Assembly (NCBI GenBank): GCA_023014365.1
Contig: JAEBUN010000048.1
Location: 211,637 to 275,636, forward strand
Source of the DNA: Lepiota brunneoincarnata
Lineage: Eukaryota; Basidiomycota; Agaricomycetes; Agaricales; Agaricaceae
Direction: 5' to 3'
DNA length: 64,000 bases
Below the pieces are notes generated by a model. That model did no database searches. It saw only the letters and a program-made list of their open reading frames with translations, and was not told where the DNA came from. A program made the position numbers and the translations under genes. Shown here in pieces: positions 34,201 through 42,167 of this stretch; positions within the stretch are counted from its first letter, which is position 1, and each line of letters opens with the position of its first letter.

Positions 34201-34859
34201 GCGCCATACTTCATGACCTGACTCTTGCGTCGGATACGGTCGTAGACCTTTCCGAGAGATTCCTGGATCGCGATCCATAATGGATTCTCGGTCACCCCGG
34301 CAACGGGTGACAAAGTCAGCTGTCCCTCCAGGAACGAGAGCTCGGCACGCTTGTGGGCAATGCCTCTCGTCAGCTCTGCCTTGCGGTAGGCGACGTCGCT
34401 CTCGGAAAACGCCGCGATAGCTTGCGGGTTTTCCTGGATGTAAGACTTGGTGAACGCGAAGGGCGTCCGCCTAGCCTTGAGCTCGGACGGGAATGTACCC
34501 GCCGTCTGGTGGCCCTCAAGACGATTGAGGGCCGTCCTACAGTTCTGCGCCTGACGTCGGGTTTTCATCCCCTCGATCAGGTAGGGTCGCATCGCGTCCC
34601 TGTAAGACGACGGCATACATGCCAGAAGCTCTGCAAGCGATGCAGCAGCCCGAATGGGCGCGCGGCGAGCAGAGCCGAGTTGTGTCTCCGACACCGTGAC
34701 TTCACCAGTCGCGGGGTCGTGGCGCAGGCCGCCTATCGATCGGGTGACCGCTAGAGCGACCGAGGCAGCCGGAGACGAGGCACGGACACGAGCCCTCGAT
34801 GGCCCGGCCGCACCTCCGCCAGTCGAGGATCCTGCCTTCTTTTGCGTACGAGGGGGCAT
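31266..34859 (-). CDS. Penelope-like reverse transcriptase, endonuclease-deficient, intact
   Basis: 1197 aa. Start taken at 34859 (MPPRTQKKAGSSTGGG): the frame opens further upstream, but that part is translated from telomere-like DNA and the 3' end of copy C. The N-terminal ~400 residues are basic then Ala/Glu-rich and unassigned. Reverse-transcriptase motifs follow: PKIHKTPVAARPILPCHSVP (the PKIHK...RPI block shared by Penelope elements and telomerase-related enzymes), SGDVVAFYPHVDV with catalytic Asp near 761, GLAMGVASSPDLANLYG, and YIDD at residues 872-875 (codons 32246-32235) with the other catalytic Asp pair. Then come WSSSDQFMVFLDM, HFERIPWISFHPLYVKKGTF and a thumb-like Leu-rich part. 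The C-terminal ~150 residues show no GIY-YIG endonuclease, matching the Athena/Coprina class known from telomeres. All catalytic residues are present, so it may be active. Confidence 0.9.
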   Translation of the reverse strand: MPPRTQKKAGSSTGGGAAGPSRARVRASSPAASVALAVTRSIGGLRHDPATGEVTVSETQLGSARRAPIRAAASLAELLACMPSSYRDAMRPYLIEGMKTRRQAQNCRTALNRLEGHQTAGTFPSELKARRTPFAFTKSYIQENPQAIAAFSESDVAYRKAELTRGIAHKRAELSFLEGQLTLSPVAGVTENPLWIAIQESLGKVYDRIRRKSQVMKYGAPTADSHGRPVQLGWREDPSILREFVEVLEDTPAIFDRAVSFVDDQILAEEAKMEKKKALKESFEMEVDEAAGPSTAPTITAESIAQMVDKRVAAILKGKEKKEGKVNAYSLHASDLHAYPDLLSILTEVPCDQERSGRTREGGSHGGSGPQGQPTTQARRRQGREKRRANEGELIPRSHPFYEGEGEEEVQAALFPKVSPKPFDWAHPSTYPDWLLTVTPQHAYRFIVLRTPVVVLESMRYRSTTHMISCDIPREIAMHLSAGLKYMIPTKRRDELINSAWDDFVDRLRWSTWFRATDAEDAEDDFDPDYWSPKPNRVAMHQLDRVFEYGVWCGRRAIDKMVSDMPTDEHVGDRYQHALAPPVAKLRDYLTSHELVVVATDKNLGCAVAPRAWIIDKALSLLSNRVDYEPVSATTAYNILYNKNEHIKSIARMSEDYAIQSQLPRFFRSQLSVEPSSIPTFYVIPKIHKTPVAARPILPCHSVPQGPAGKYVSKSLKPIIQSAPYVIHGSKDLAIKLSKLSLPQFRFENGMLKRLYFVSGDVVAFYPHVDVQKAHSFAEEYYTRWLAEAEPEVDDTDFDATRAAAKVQLLRECMRAADDNLLVQFQGKYYRQARGLAMGVASSPDLANLYGVYFEEKCDALRSPDVAYYGRYIDDCLALVYAYNEKDALSLLSDNLRFDNCTITWSSSDQFMVFLDMMLFTANGRLEHKPYRKPMNHFERIPWISFHPLYVKKGTFVSELSRLAALSSRFNDYVMACREASDIYIARGYPPTLIAAWLRDNYRVRWDVRLRESVPPASGVLVLKSEYNVSWDMFNAQELEDAIKTGWAQAMNTFARLDMRGQRNVPLPYNLVKLGLPKKAFELMRLFTKIPRAEAEADLAECAKDWCLDEGWQGPFLRLDKLGLFGRRLLVSKKRTRQIMDLTSIWRASVLARRDRQALITDFFAEARAPVASSSAPAVEHHREKTPDPWIAIANFD

Positions 34860-34955
34860 AGCGGTAGGATCGGGGGAGGTCGGGGAGTTGTTGGCTCTGA
34901 AGATGTGTATAGGGTTAGGAAAAGGGGAGCTCAAATACACGAGTCGCGACGGAGG

Positions 34956-35020
34956 GCGCAACGGGTTGTTGGGGTTTCCAACTACCCACCCGTTTCGTCT
35001 TATAAAGACTCATCAGGCGC
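34956..35020 (-). ncRNA. Hammerhead ribozyme, copy C (upstream of copy B gene)
   Basis: Same core as copies A and B; predicted cleavage between 34960 and 34959. Because C and B are head to tail, this ribozyme sits on the coding strand just upstream of B's gene. Cleavage of a transcript started in C would leave a 5' end about 100 nt before the ATG at 34859. That makes it a candidate 5'-end maker for B's mRNA. Confidence 0.88.
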
Positions 35021-35219
35021 ACGATATCCGTCAGATACCTGCCGTCCAATCGATGGTCGCCGATAGCGATCGACTGCGATCGGTTACTTACGTAACGCGA
35101 TCCGCGGAACGTGTATGTAATCCCCCCATCAAATGGGTGAAAATAGATTAAATACTTATCGTCGAGTTTCAAAACCATCGCCGTGCTGACTTTGGCGCGC
35201 GCTTACGCCTGAGAAAAGT

Positions 35220-35304
35220 CACGTGATCGTGCGACCGGTCACGTGCCATCGGGCTATGTTACCCGACGACGGAACAATCCGGGCCGGGGTAGGGCCGTCA
35301 CGTG
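35220..35304 (-). promoter_or_regulatory. CACGTG cluster in copy C 3' UTR, possible promoter for copy B
   Basis: Three CACGTG palindromes at 35220-35225, 35240-35245 and 35299-35304, about 200-285 bp upstream of the ribozyme. Equivalent triplets occur in every copy: A 28321, 28341, 28400; B 30499, 30519, 30578; D 60806, 60826, 60885; E 63382, 63390, 63413. CACGTG is the binding core of bHLH factors such as Cbf1/Pho4. Persistence in divergent copy E suggests function. The promoter role is inferred from position. Confidence 0.5.
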
Positions 35305-35986
35305 ACAACGCAACAAGGTGCACTTTCGCACAGGGTCCAAGCGTGGGAGACTTGTGAAACCCGGCACCGGGGACATGAATACCCGGTGGCGGTGTACTTA
35401 CCTTAGGTGGCTTTCCTTCCCACGGGTCTGCTAGAGTACGCCCCGCCCGACCGGGACGGTTAGGTCCGGGTTAGGTCAGGGTTAGGGGTGAGCTTAGTAT
35501 TAGTAAGCCGCACTCGTTGGGAAGGTAAGGTAGTACTTACCGCAAAGAACGTTCCGCACGGCATATAACCGGCGAAATAGCGAGTTAACCGCCACCAGGG
35601 GGAGAACTTGCGTTGTTTACCGCTTGACGCGAGAGCTACTTTTCGAGAGACTTAGGAAGGGGGCATAACCGCCCCCCCAGACGTGGTTCCGGGTTACGCC
35701 GCACCATCACACCCAAACCGATAAAAGGCCACCTATTTAAAAACCTGTTTTCGCGTGCTGCGATCGAAGCGCAGGTCGTGCAACCCCGAAGTCTTCTAAC
35801 AACGGGGTCCCAGGAAGGTTACTCAAGATCAGCAAATATGGGCCGGCCGACATGCGGGAATCACCCCGCAGAGGTCGGTACCCGAACGTCCAGGGATTTC
35901 CCCATTTGGGCGCCGACTTGGTACCAGTCGCCGCAGCTAGGTTGTGCGGACAACTACGGCTGGCATGGTATACCACGTAAGCCATA

Positions 35987-37465
35987 TCAATCGAAGTTCG
36001 CAATCGCGATCCACGGATCAGGCGTCTTCTCACGATGGTGTTCTACCGCCGGAGCGGAAGAAGAGGCCACGGGAGCTCGAGCTTCTGCGAAGAAGTCGGT
36101 TATTAACGCCTGGCGGTCGCGCCGCGCGAGGACGGAAGCACGCCAGATTGACGTGAGATCCATTATCTGTCGGGTTCTTTTCTTCGAAACCAACAGACGT
36201 CGACCAAAAAGACCGAGTTTATCTAGCCGCAAGAAGGGTCCTTGCCAACCCTCGTCTAAACACCAATCCTTTGCACACTCCGCCAAGTCAGCCTCGGCTT
36301 CAGCACGCGGGATCTTAGTAAAGAGTCGCATCAGCTCAAACGCCTTCTTGGGAAGGCCTAGTTTCACAAGGTTATACGGGAGCGGGACGTTACGCCGCCC
36401 ACGCATATCGAGTCGGGCGAAGGTGTTCATAGCCTGCGCCCACCCGGTCTTAATCGCGTCCTCAAGTTCTTGAGCGTTGAACATATCCCAGGAGACGTTG
36501 TATTCGCTTTTCAGCACGAGTACGCCATTCGCTGGCGGTACGGACTCCCTAAGCCGTACATCCCAACGTACTCGGTAGTAATCACGGAGCCAAGCCGCGA
36601 TCAACGTCGGAGGGTAGCCGCGCGCGATGTAGATATCCGAAGCTTCTCTACATGCCATCACGTAATCGTTAAAAACGCGATGAGAGCGCGGCGAGCCTCG
36701 ATAGCTCCGAAACGAACGTGCCTTTCTTCACGTACAGCGGATGGAAGCTAATCCAGGGTATGCGCTCAAAGTGGTTCATCGGTTTCCTATACGGCTTATG
36801 CTCAAGCCGACCGTTTGCCGTAAACAGCATCATGTCAAGGAACACCATAAATTGATCCGAAGATGACCACGTAATAGTACAGTTATCGAATCTAAGATTG
36901 TCGCTAAGTAAGCTCAACGCGTCCTTCTCGTTATACGCATAAACGAGTGCGAGGCAATCATCGATGTAGCGACCGTAGTACGCCACGTCAGGGGACCGGA
37001 GGGCGTCGCACTTCTCCTCGAAGTATACGCCGTATAGGTTCGCTAGGTCGGGGCTTGATGCCACCCCCATCGCGAGCCCACGGGCCTGCCGGTAATATTT
37101 CCCTTGGAACTGCACTAATAAGTTGTCGTCCGCTGCCCGCATGCATTCCCGTAACAGCTGTACTTTAGCTGCTGCACGCGTTGCGTCGAAGTCGGTATCA
37201 TCGACTTCTGGCTCAGCCTCGGCTAACCAACGGGTATAGTACTCTTCGGCAAAGGAGTGTGCCTTTTGTACATCCACGTGAGGATAGAAGGCGACAACGT
37301 CGCCCGAGACAAAGTACAAACGCTTAAGCATACCGTTCTCGAATCGGAACTGCGGTAGCGACAACTTGCTCAATTTTATCGCCAGGTCTTTTGAACCATG
37401 AATAACGTACGGCGCCGATTGAATGATCGGTTTGAGACTTTTAGAAACATACTTCCCTGCAGGCC
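35987..37465 (-). pseudogene. Reverse transcriptase fragment of copy C, frameshifted
   Basis: Covers the part from about SKSLKPIIQS through the C-terminus, in two frames: 37373..36669 region and 36661..35987 region. The shift is caused by one extra A at 36671-36675. Motif A (SGDVVAFYPHVDV), GLAMGVASSPDLANLYG and YIDD are intact upstream of the shift. The N-terminal domain and the PKIHK block are missing. Almost identical to copy B elsewhere, so both the truncation and the insertion are recent. Confidence 0.85.
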
Positions 37466-37479
37466 CTAATAATATTCCG

Positions 37480-37505
37480 CGACGGAACGCGACCGCGTTC
37501 CGTCG
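37480..37505. repeat. 12-bp perfect inverted repeat at the copy C breakpoint
   Basis: CGACGGAACGCG (37480-37491) and CGCGTTCCGTCG (37494-37505) separated by two bases. The palindrome lies 14 bp from the abrupt end of copy C, a typical place for breakage and template switching. Confidence 0.8.
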
Positions 37506-37915
37506 GGGTCGTCGGGGTCGTCGGGGTCGTTCCCACGGGGTCGCAGGTCGTTCCCACGCCCAGCGTCAAGGTCATTGGTCGTTCCCACGACCAGCGCCAA
37601 GGTTGTCCATCATTCCCACGGGGTTGCTGGTCGTTCCCACGGCCAGCGTCAAGGTTGTCCATCGTTCCCACGGGGTCGCAGGTCGTTCCCACGGCCAGCG
37701 TCAAGGTTGTCCATCATTCCCACGGCCAGCATCAAAGGTGATGCATCAAATTCTCACGAGGTCGCGGGTCGTTCCCACGCCCAGCGCCAAGGTCATCGGT
37801 CGTTCCCACGAGGTCGCAGGTCGTTCCCACGCCCAGCGTCAAGGTCCTTGGTCGTTCCCACGACCGGCGCCAAGGTCCTCCATCATTCCCACGGGGTAGT
37901 GGTCACTTGCGCCCA
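37506..37915 (+). repeat. GTCGTTCCCACGGGGTCG minisatellite
   Basis: Imperfect tandem array built from TCGTTCCCACG, GGGTCGCAGG, CCAGCGTCAAGGT and TTGTCCATCA modules in units of about 50 bp, with shuffled order. A single similar unit (TCATTCCCACGGGGTTGCAG) lies at 27991-28012, directly left of copy A. The same sequence therefore flanks the A-B-C block on both sides. Reading frames through it are repeat artefacts. Confidence 0.8.
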
Positions 37916-38831
37916 ACCAGCGTCAAGGTCGGAGAGGTCGCCGCTCCTGTCATCTTTCAACTGTTCTCGCTCGGGAGCACTTCAGTGCTCTCGAGCAGGG
38001 AATGCTTGCAGTGACACACCAGCGTTCTCGTTCGAGAACGCTCCTTGGCTCATCTCCACCGATATCCCCTTCCGTTCCGTTCCAGTCACTGTCCCCCCCC
38101 CCCCCCATCCAACCCCCACCAAGTTCATCCCCCCACGCTCATCCACACGGTCCTGTTGTCCCCCTCCCCCATGCATGGATTTCTAACGAGAATAGCAACC
38201 CCAGGATCACGTCCCAGACAGGTTGGGACTCTACCTATATGTACACACATTTACCAGGGAATGTGATTAAGGTATAATAGTCAAAAAAATACACAAAAGA
38301 TGGCGAGCTGATCGCAGGCCTTCGATCGTTTGAGAGAATGCCAAGTTGCAGAAATAGGGACCATCGAGGATGAATCGGTTCTTCTACATACCCCCGAAAC
38401 ATGCGAGGCCGCTGACGGAACGGGACAAGGGTCCCGTTCAATACCAATGGTGCTCCGAGATCCTTGATCCGACAATAATATCCTCCGGGGTTCCGTCAGG
38501 GTCCATCTTCCGAGCTCTACAAGAGCTGGCATGTCCGGCGATGTGCCTACCTCTGCAGCAAACGACGGTGGTGTCTCCACCGCCTTAGGGCATCCTCCAG
38601 GAAACAGCGTAAGCGCAATGGAGCCTACGTGCCCTCTGTCGACTCCCCTGTGTCTCCAAAAAGTGTTCTCGTGCGAGAACGTGTTGTTTTACCCCTTGTA
38701 CCTTACTTACCGGTGCCAGGGTCGCGGCAGCCTCTTTGGAGGAATGACGTACCCGGAATCTAAAAGAGCATGAACGCACCGGCGTTCATGTAAATGTCTG
38801 CCGCTCCTCCTTCAAGCTTGAGAGCGGTCGA
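37916..38831. other. Non-coding spacer with palindromes
   Basis: No gene seen. Contains hairpins GCTCGGGAGCAC/GTGCTCTCGAGC (37969-37980 and 37985-37996), CGTTCTCG TT CGAGAACG (38023-38040) and GTTCTCG TG CGAGAAC (38665-38680), plus a poly-C run near 38093-38107 and a Pro-rich pyrimidine stretch around 38060-38190. Confidence 0.5.
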
Positions 38832-39488
38832 TTAATCAATCTGGGCTGCGCTCACCTTGTGCAGATCCCCAGCAGCTTCCAACCGAGGCAGAGGCAGAGA
38901 GGCTGACGAGTGCAAATTTGCCCAGGCACCCTAAGTCCAGGAACATATTCAGCACGCGCACTCGCTCCGAGCATCATTGGGGGGAGGAAACTTACAGCAC
39001 CCGTTCCAATCTTCCCCTCCCCCCGAACCGTTTGGCATTTCACGTTCACAACACATAAAGTAAAATCTATCTGAAAGGATCAACGGAAAAGGTCAGATAA
39101 ATCATACCGCCAAAGCGAAGAAAAGAATTTGTACTTGCCTACCAAACACCCTGTGGATGTTCGCCAACGCGTACACCCGTCTCTCCCCATCGTGGTCGGT
39201 GATCACCATGCCGCCGATGCAGATTTGCTTCCGCTGCTTGGAAGATCAGATGCCTGCGCCAGCCGCCGGACGCTCGAATCACTCACCTCTCCAGCTATCC
39301 ACCCAAACCGGTACTCGTACCGCTGGAAAGTAGCTTTAAGCCACCGATTATTGTTCGGGACGAAAACGCGGTGCCTGCGCTGGAAACCGATGCGTGAATG
39401 TGCGCTGATGATTGTATATCGTGCAGATCCTTACCTTGAACGGCCTTGGGTGGTTTACGATGGGCTTTCTGGCGATGCGGCGAGCCAT
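38832..39488 (-). CDS. Hypothetical 135-aa protein, five short exons
   Basis: Not recognised. Exons on the - strand: 39488..39435, 39379..39287, 39236..39150, 39070..38996, 38930..38832. Each junction is GT-AG and in phase 0, total 408 nt with one stop at the end. The protein reads MARRIARKPIVNHPRPFK, then RRHRVFVPNNNRWLKATFQR, YEYRFGWIAGE, QRKQICIGGMVITDHDGERR, VYALANIHR, IDFTLCVVNVKCQTV and a Leu/Ala-rich end. It has a basic N-terminus and a beta-rich-looking middle. Five consistent phase-0 exons with good donors (GTAAGG, GTGAGT, GTAAGT; GTGTTT is weak) are unlikely by chance, but there is no family match to confirm it. Confidence 0.6.
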
Positions 39489-40373
39489 AGTGGTCCGGGC
39501 GTTGCGGTCAGGCGTTGGTGAGAGGTGAGAGGCGTTGGAGGCAGGTAAGCGATCAATTTCTCGAATCATGGCGGGAATATGGCCGCTTGGCTCGCTGTGG
39601 CTGGAATTCATTCACAGCCCAACCCGGGCGTCACAAGGGCTTGTAGTTCCATGACTCGCTCGAATTGAGGCAGGAAGAATCAGGCGAGTTTCGACCAGCT
39701 TTCACGGAACCCCCCACAAGAAGCCCCTAAAATAGTTGCACAAAGCTGCCCGCTTGGGACTATTTGCTGGTGTGGGGAAGGGCGCCCTCAAGCAACAGTA
39801 TCATGGCCTGCATAGGGCACACGGCTGGACATGCAATGGCCACCCCATGCCACCGCTCATAGAGCTTGGGACGCGGATCCTAAACCCTAATGAGCCCGGA
39901 ACAAACTCTCGGATCAAGGATCTCGGAGTGCCCCATGCCGTAGGAGCCATTGTCATTTCAACAGTTTACAGGCCACTCTATGCCTCGCACACCATCCCCT
40001 TTATCCTCTCCCTTTCCCTATCCGTGTATGATGATGATCCTTGCTTCCTCTAGCTGGGTGAGTGCCCCCATTTACTTTGACGTTCTCGCTCGGTCACAGA
40101 TTATGCCTATTTTGGTCTGTGGGTCCATGCCCGATCACTCCCAATCTAGGGGCAAGATTGTATGGCCTACTCTCGGAATAAACATTGCCATGTGTCATCA
40201 CCCTCATTATATTCCAGCATCAACTGCAGTAGGAGAAGGGTTAGAAGGGCCCCCCGCCAGCAGTGGCTACGCTCATCTCCCTCTACCAGCTAGTCTCAGA
40301 TGAACACCACTCTCCCTCATCGTGCGTTGCCACACACAGGCCAGTGCAGCACATGTGTTCACGCATCACCGGA
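39489..40373. repeat. Spacer with dispersed repeat copy
   Basis: About 39825-39935 (GGCTGGACATGCAATGGCCA... to ...GGATCTCGGAGTGCCCC) resembles the reverse complement of 51880-51985 (GGCTGGACATGTAACGGCTG on the - strand) and parts of 54925-54995 and 57940-57970. This is a dispersed repeat of unknown class. No gene seen. Confidence 0.5.
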
Positions 40374-41060
40374 CGTGGGGAGTGTCCACGTATTCCCAAT
40401 GTGGCAGGCGTGTACGGGTACCGCCTCCCCCGTTGATGCGTACTGTTTATCGTGGGAAGTGTCCACCGCCACGCACTCCCAATGTGGCAAGCGTGATGCG
40501 TACTCTCTATCCGTGGGAAGTGTCCATCACCACGCAATCCCAATGTGGCAATCGTGATGCGTACTCTCTATCCGTGGGAAGTGTCCATCACCACGCACTC
40601 CCAATGTGGCAATCGTGATGCGTACTCTCTATCCGTGGGAAGTGTCCATCACCACGCACTCCCAATGTGGCAATCGTGATGCGTACTCTCTATCCGTGGG
40701 AAGTGTCCATCACCACGCACTCCCAATGTGGCAATCGTGATGCGTACTCTCTATCGTGGGAAGTGTCCACCGCCACGCACCTCCCAATGTGGCAATCGTG
40801 ATGCGTACTCTCTATCGTGGGAAGTGCCCACTGCCACGCACTCCCAATGTGGCAATCGTGATGCGTACTCTCTATCGTGGGAAGTGTCCACCGCCACGCA
40901 CTCCCAATGTGACAATCGTGATGCGTACTCTCTATCGTGGGAAGTGTCCATCACCACGCACTCCCAATGTGGCAATCGTGATGCGTACTCTCTATCGTGG
41001 GAAGTGTCCATCACCACGCACTCCCAATGTGGCAAGCGTGATGCGTACTTTTGATCATGG
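40374..41060 (+). repeat. 60-bp satellite, about 11 units
   Basis: Head-to-tail units of 59-61 bp, consensus core GTGGGAAGTGTCCA(C/T)CRCCACGCA, CTCCCAATGTGGCAATCGTG and ATGCGTACTCTCTATC. Two subtypes differ by CTATCGTGGG versus CTATCCGTGGG and CACCGCCACG versus CATCACCACG. Subtypes are clustered (CCGTGGG units at 40500-40710, CGTGGG units at 40745-41040), indicating recent local amplification. Units are adjacent with no unique spacers, so it is not a CRISPR array. Six-frame translations through it are artefacts. Confidence 0.92.
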
Positions 41061-41692
41061 GAAGTGTCCGCACTGCTGATATCGTGGGAGTGACCACGCA
41101 TTCCAGATATAGCAGTCGTTCCAAGTACGGGTTCTGTCCAAGTCTCTTCACCGGTAGATGTTCAAGATGAGCTGAACCTGACAATGAACACCGGATCACG
41201 ACCCTTGGGGCACTCATGCCCTTGCACACTCTCGCTGATCCGGTGCTGGTCGTCGGTCCCCTCCACTTACTGCCTTGCCTTGAGGCCATTTATCCTTCAT
41301 CGCTCCAATTCCCACTCATCCAGCGCTGTGCCACCACGCTTCCGGCAACACCGGCGGTGATTTTTGGGCCAAGCAGCATCCTCATTTGTCTCCATGGCCG
41401 GCCAAGGACCGCCTCGACAAGATTGTTGCCTGCTACGGAATAAGCTTTGCCTCATGCATCCCATGGAATTATTCCAAACCAAGATCTAGCCCAAAATCTT
41501 GACCAGAATAGACAAGCTCGGTTTCAAGAATTTTTGGAAAACACTCGTTTAGAATAAACACGGACCTTACTTGGAAGCTTCTCAAGTTGAGGTTCAGGAA
41601 GTGCAGTATTAACTTGACTTACAAAACGTGACTAACAACGGCAGAACGTATTAAAGAGGTTGCGATCGCAGCAGGTTCTCCCAACATTTGCA
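41061..41692. other. Spacer, about 630 bp
   Basis: Decayed satellite-like DNA up to about 41110 (GGGAAGTGTCCGCACTGC, GTGGGAGTGACCACGCATTCC), then sequence with no gene, RNA or repeat I can name. Confidence 0.4.
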
Positions 41693-42167
41693 ATGGCTTT
41701 CCCCTGCCCCCCGCAACAACAACAACAACAACACAACAACAACAACAACAACGACAACCGCCGCCGCCGTCGTCCCAGGGACCAATCCGCCGCTGTTTCT
41801 GCTCGCCTGGCCCGCGCCATAGAGCTAGGGCCGGCAGAGGGAGGAATCACCAGGGACGAAGTGTTCGAATTCGTCATGGCCGGCGCAATTGTAAGCATTC
41901 AATACTCGGTCTCCATGCAAAAAAAAAAACAACGAAGCTCAAGCCTAAAACGTCCACCAGGCATACACGATAGCCATCTACGATGACCCGCAAGGCAGAA
42001 CCTTCCCGCAAATCATGGAACGGGTCCTCCGGACCATGCAAAGCGATGGTGAGTAACGCAGCAGCACCTTCATTCCCCCCCCCCACCGCAAATAACGCTT
42101 GTCAAATGCAGAGTTTGCCGAACGAAGGGCTGAGATGCTGCGGTGGTTCCAGATGTCGGGATTCTGA
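41693..42167 (+). CDS. Hypothetical 113-aa protein with polyQ/polyN start, three exons
   Basis: Exons 41693..41890, 41961..42048, 42112..42167 (342 nt). The N-terminus is MAFPCPP followed by a Gln run, an Asn run and RRRRRPRDQ from a CAA/AAC microsatellite. After it comes a compact helical part: AVSARLARAIELGPAEGGIT, RDEVFEFVMAGAI, AYTIAIYDDPQGRTFPQIME, RVLRTMQSDEFAERRAEMLR, WFQMSGF. Both introns (41891-41960 with GTAAGC; 42049-42111 with GTGAGT) restore frame. Function unknown. It lies upstream of, and on the same strand as, the recombinase-helicase gene, so it may belong to that cluster. The array of A and C runs in the introns is typical for this block. Confidence 0.6.

Larger units (their letters stand above)
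30198..34910 (-). mobile_element. Penelope-like retroelement copy B (coding-intact)
   Basis: Most complete copy, about 4.7 kb on the - strand: 3' UTR 30198-31265 (ribozyme, CACGTG cluster, telomere-like C-rich motif, GGTAAG hairpin), one long coding region 31266-34859, and about 50 nt of 5' leader to 34910. There it meets AGGGTTAGG and the 3' end of copy C. There are no long terminal repeats, no target-site duplication and no endonuclease domain. This fits attachment to a free telomeric 3' end instead of cut-site integration. Subfamily 2, with copy C (3' end AGCTCAAATACACGAGTC). Confidence 0.88.
34911..37466 (-). mobile_element. Penelope-like retroelement copy C (5'-truncated, frameshifted)
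   Basis: Subfamily 2, nearly identical to copy B. It starts with AGGGTTAGG (34911-34919) at the 5' end of copy B, then the 3' end with ribozyme and UTR (to 35986), then coding sequence to about 37466. There homology to B stops inside CTGCAGGCCC and unrelated DNA begins (TAATAATATTCCGCG). Unlike the A/B and B/C junctions, this distal edge has no telomere-like tract, so it is a break or recombination joint. A one-base insertion at 36671-36675 (AAAAA where B has GAAA) shifts the reading frame. Confidence 0.85.

Noticed and set aside
34860..34961. Upstream in-frame ATG extending the copy B protein by 34 residues
   Set aside because: Those codons run through telomere-like DNA and the 3' end of copy C, which is a junction specific to this locus. 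The ATG at 34859 is inside element B.
37423..38186. Frames of 158 and 203 codons with repeated Ser-His-Gly-Val motifs
   Set aside because: Translations of the GTCGTTCCCACG minisatellite.
40374..41060. Possible CRISPR array
   Set aside because: Units are contiguous 60-bp satellites with no unique spacers, and the organism is a fungus.
40322..41101. Open frames with repeating peptide through the 60-bp satellite, both strands
   Set aside because: A 60-bp unit keeps frame automatically. No start context or promoter, and both strands are equally open.
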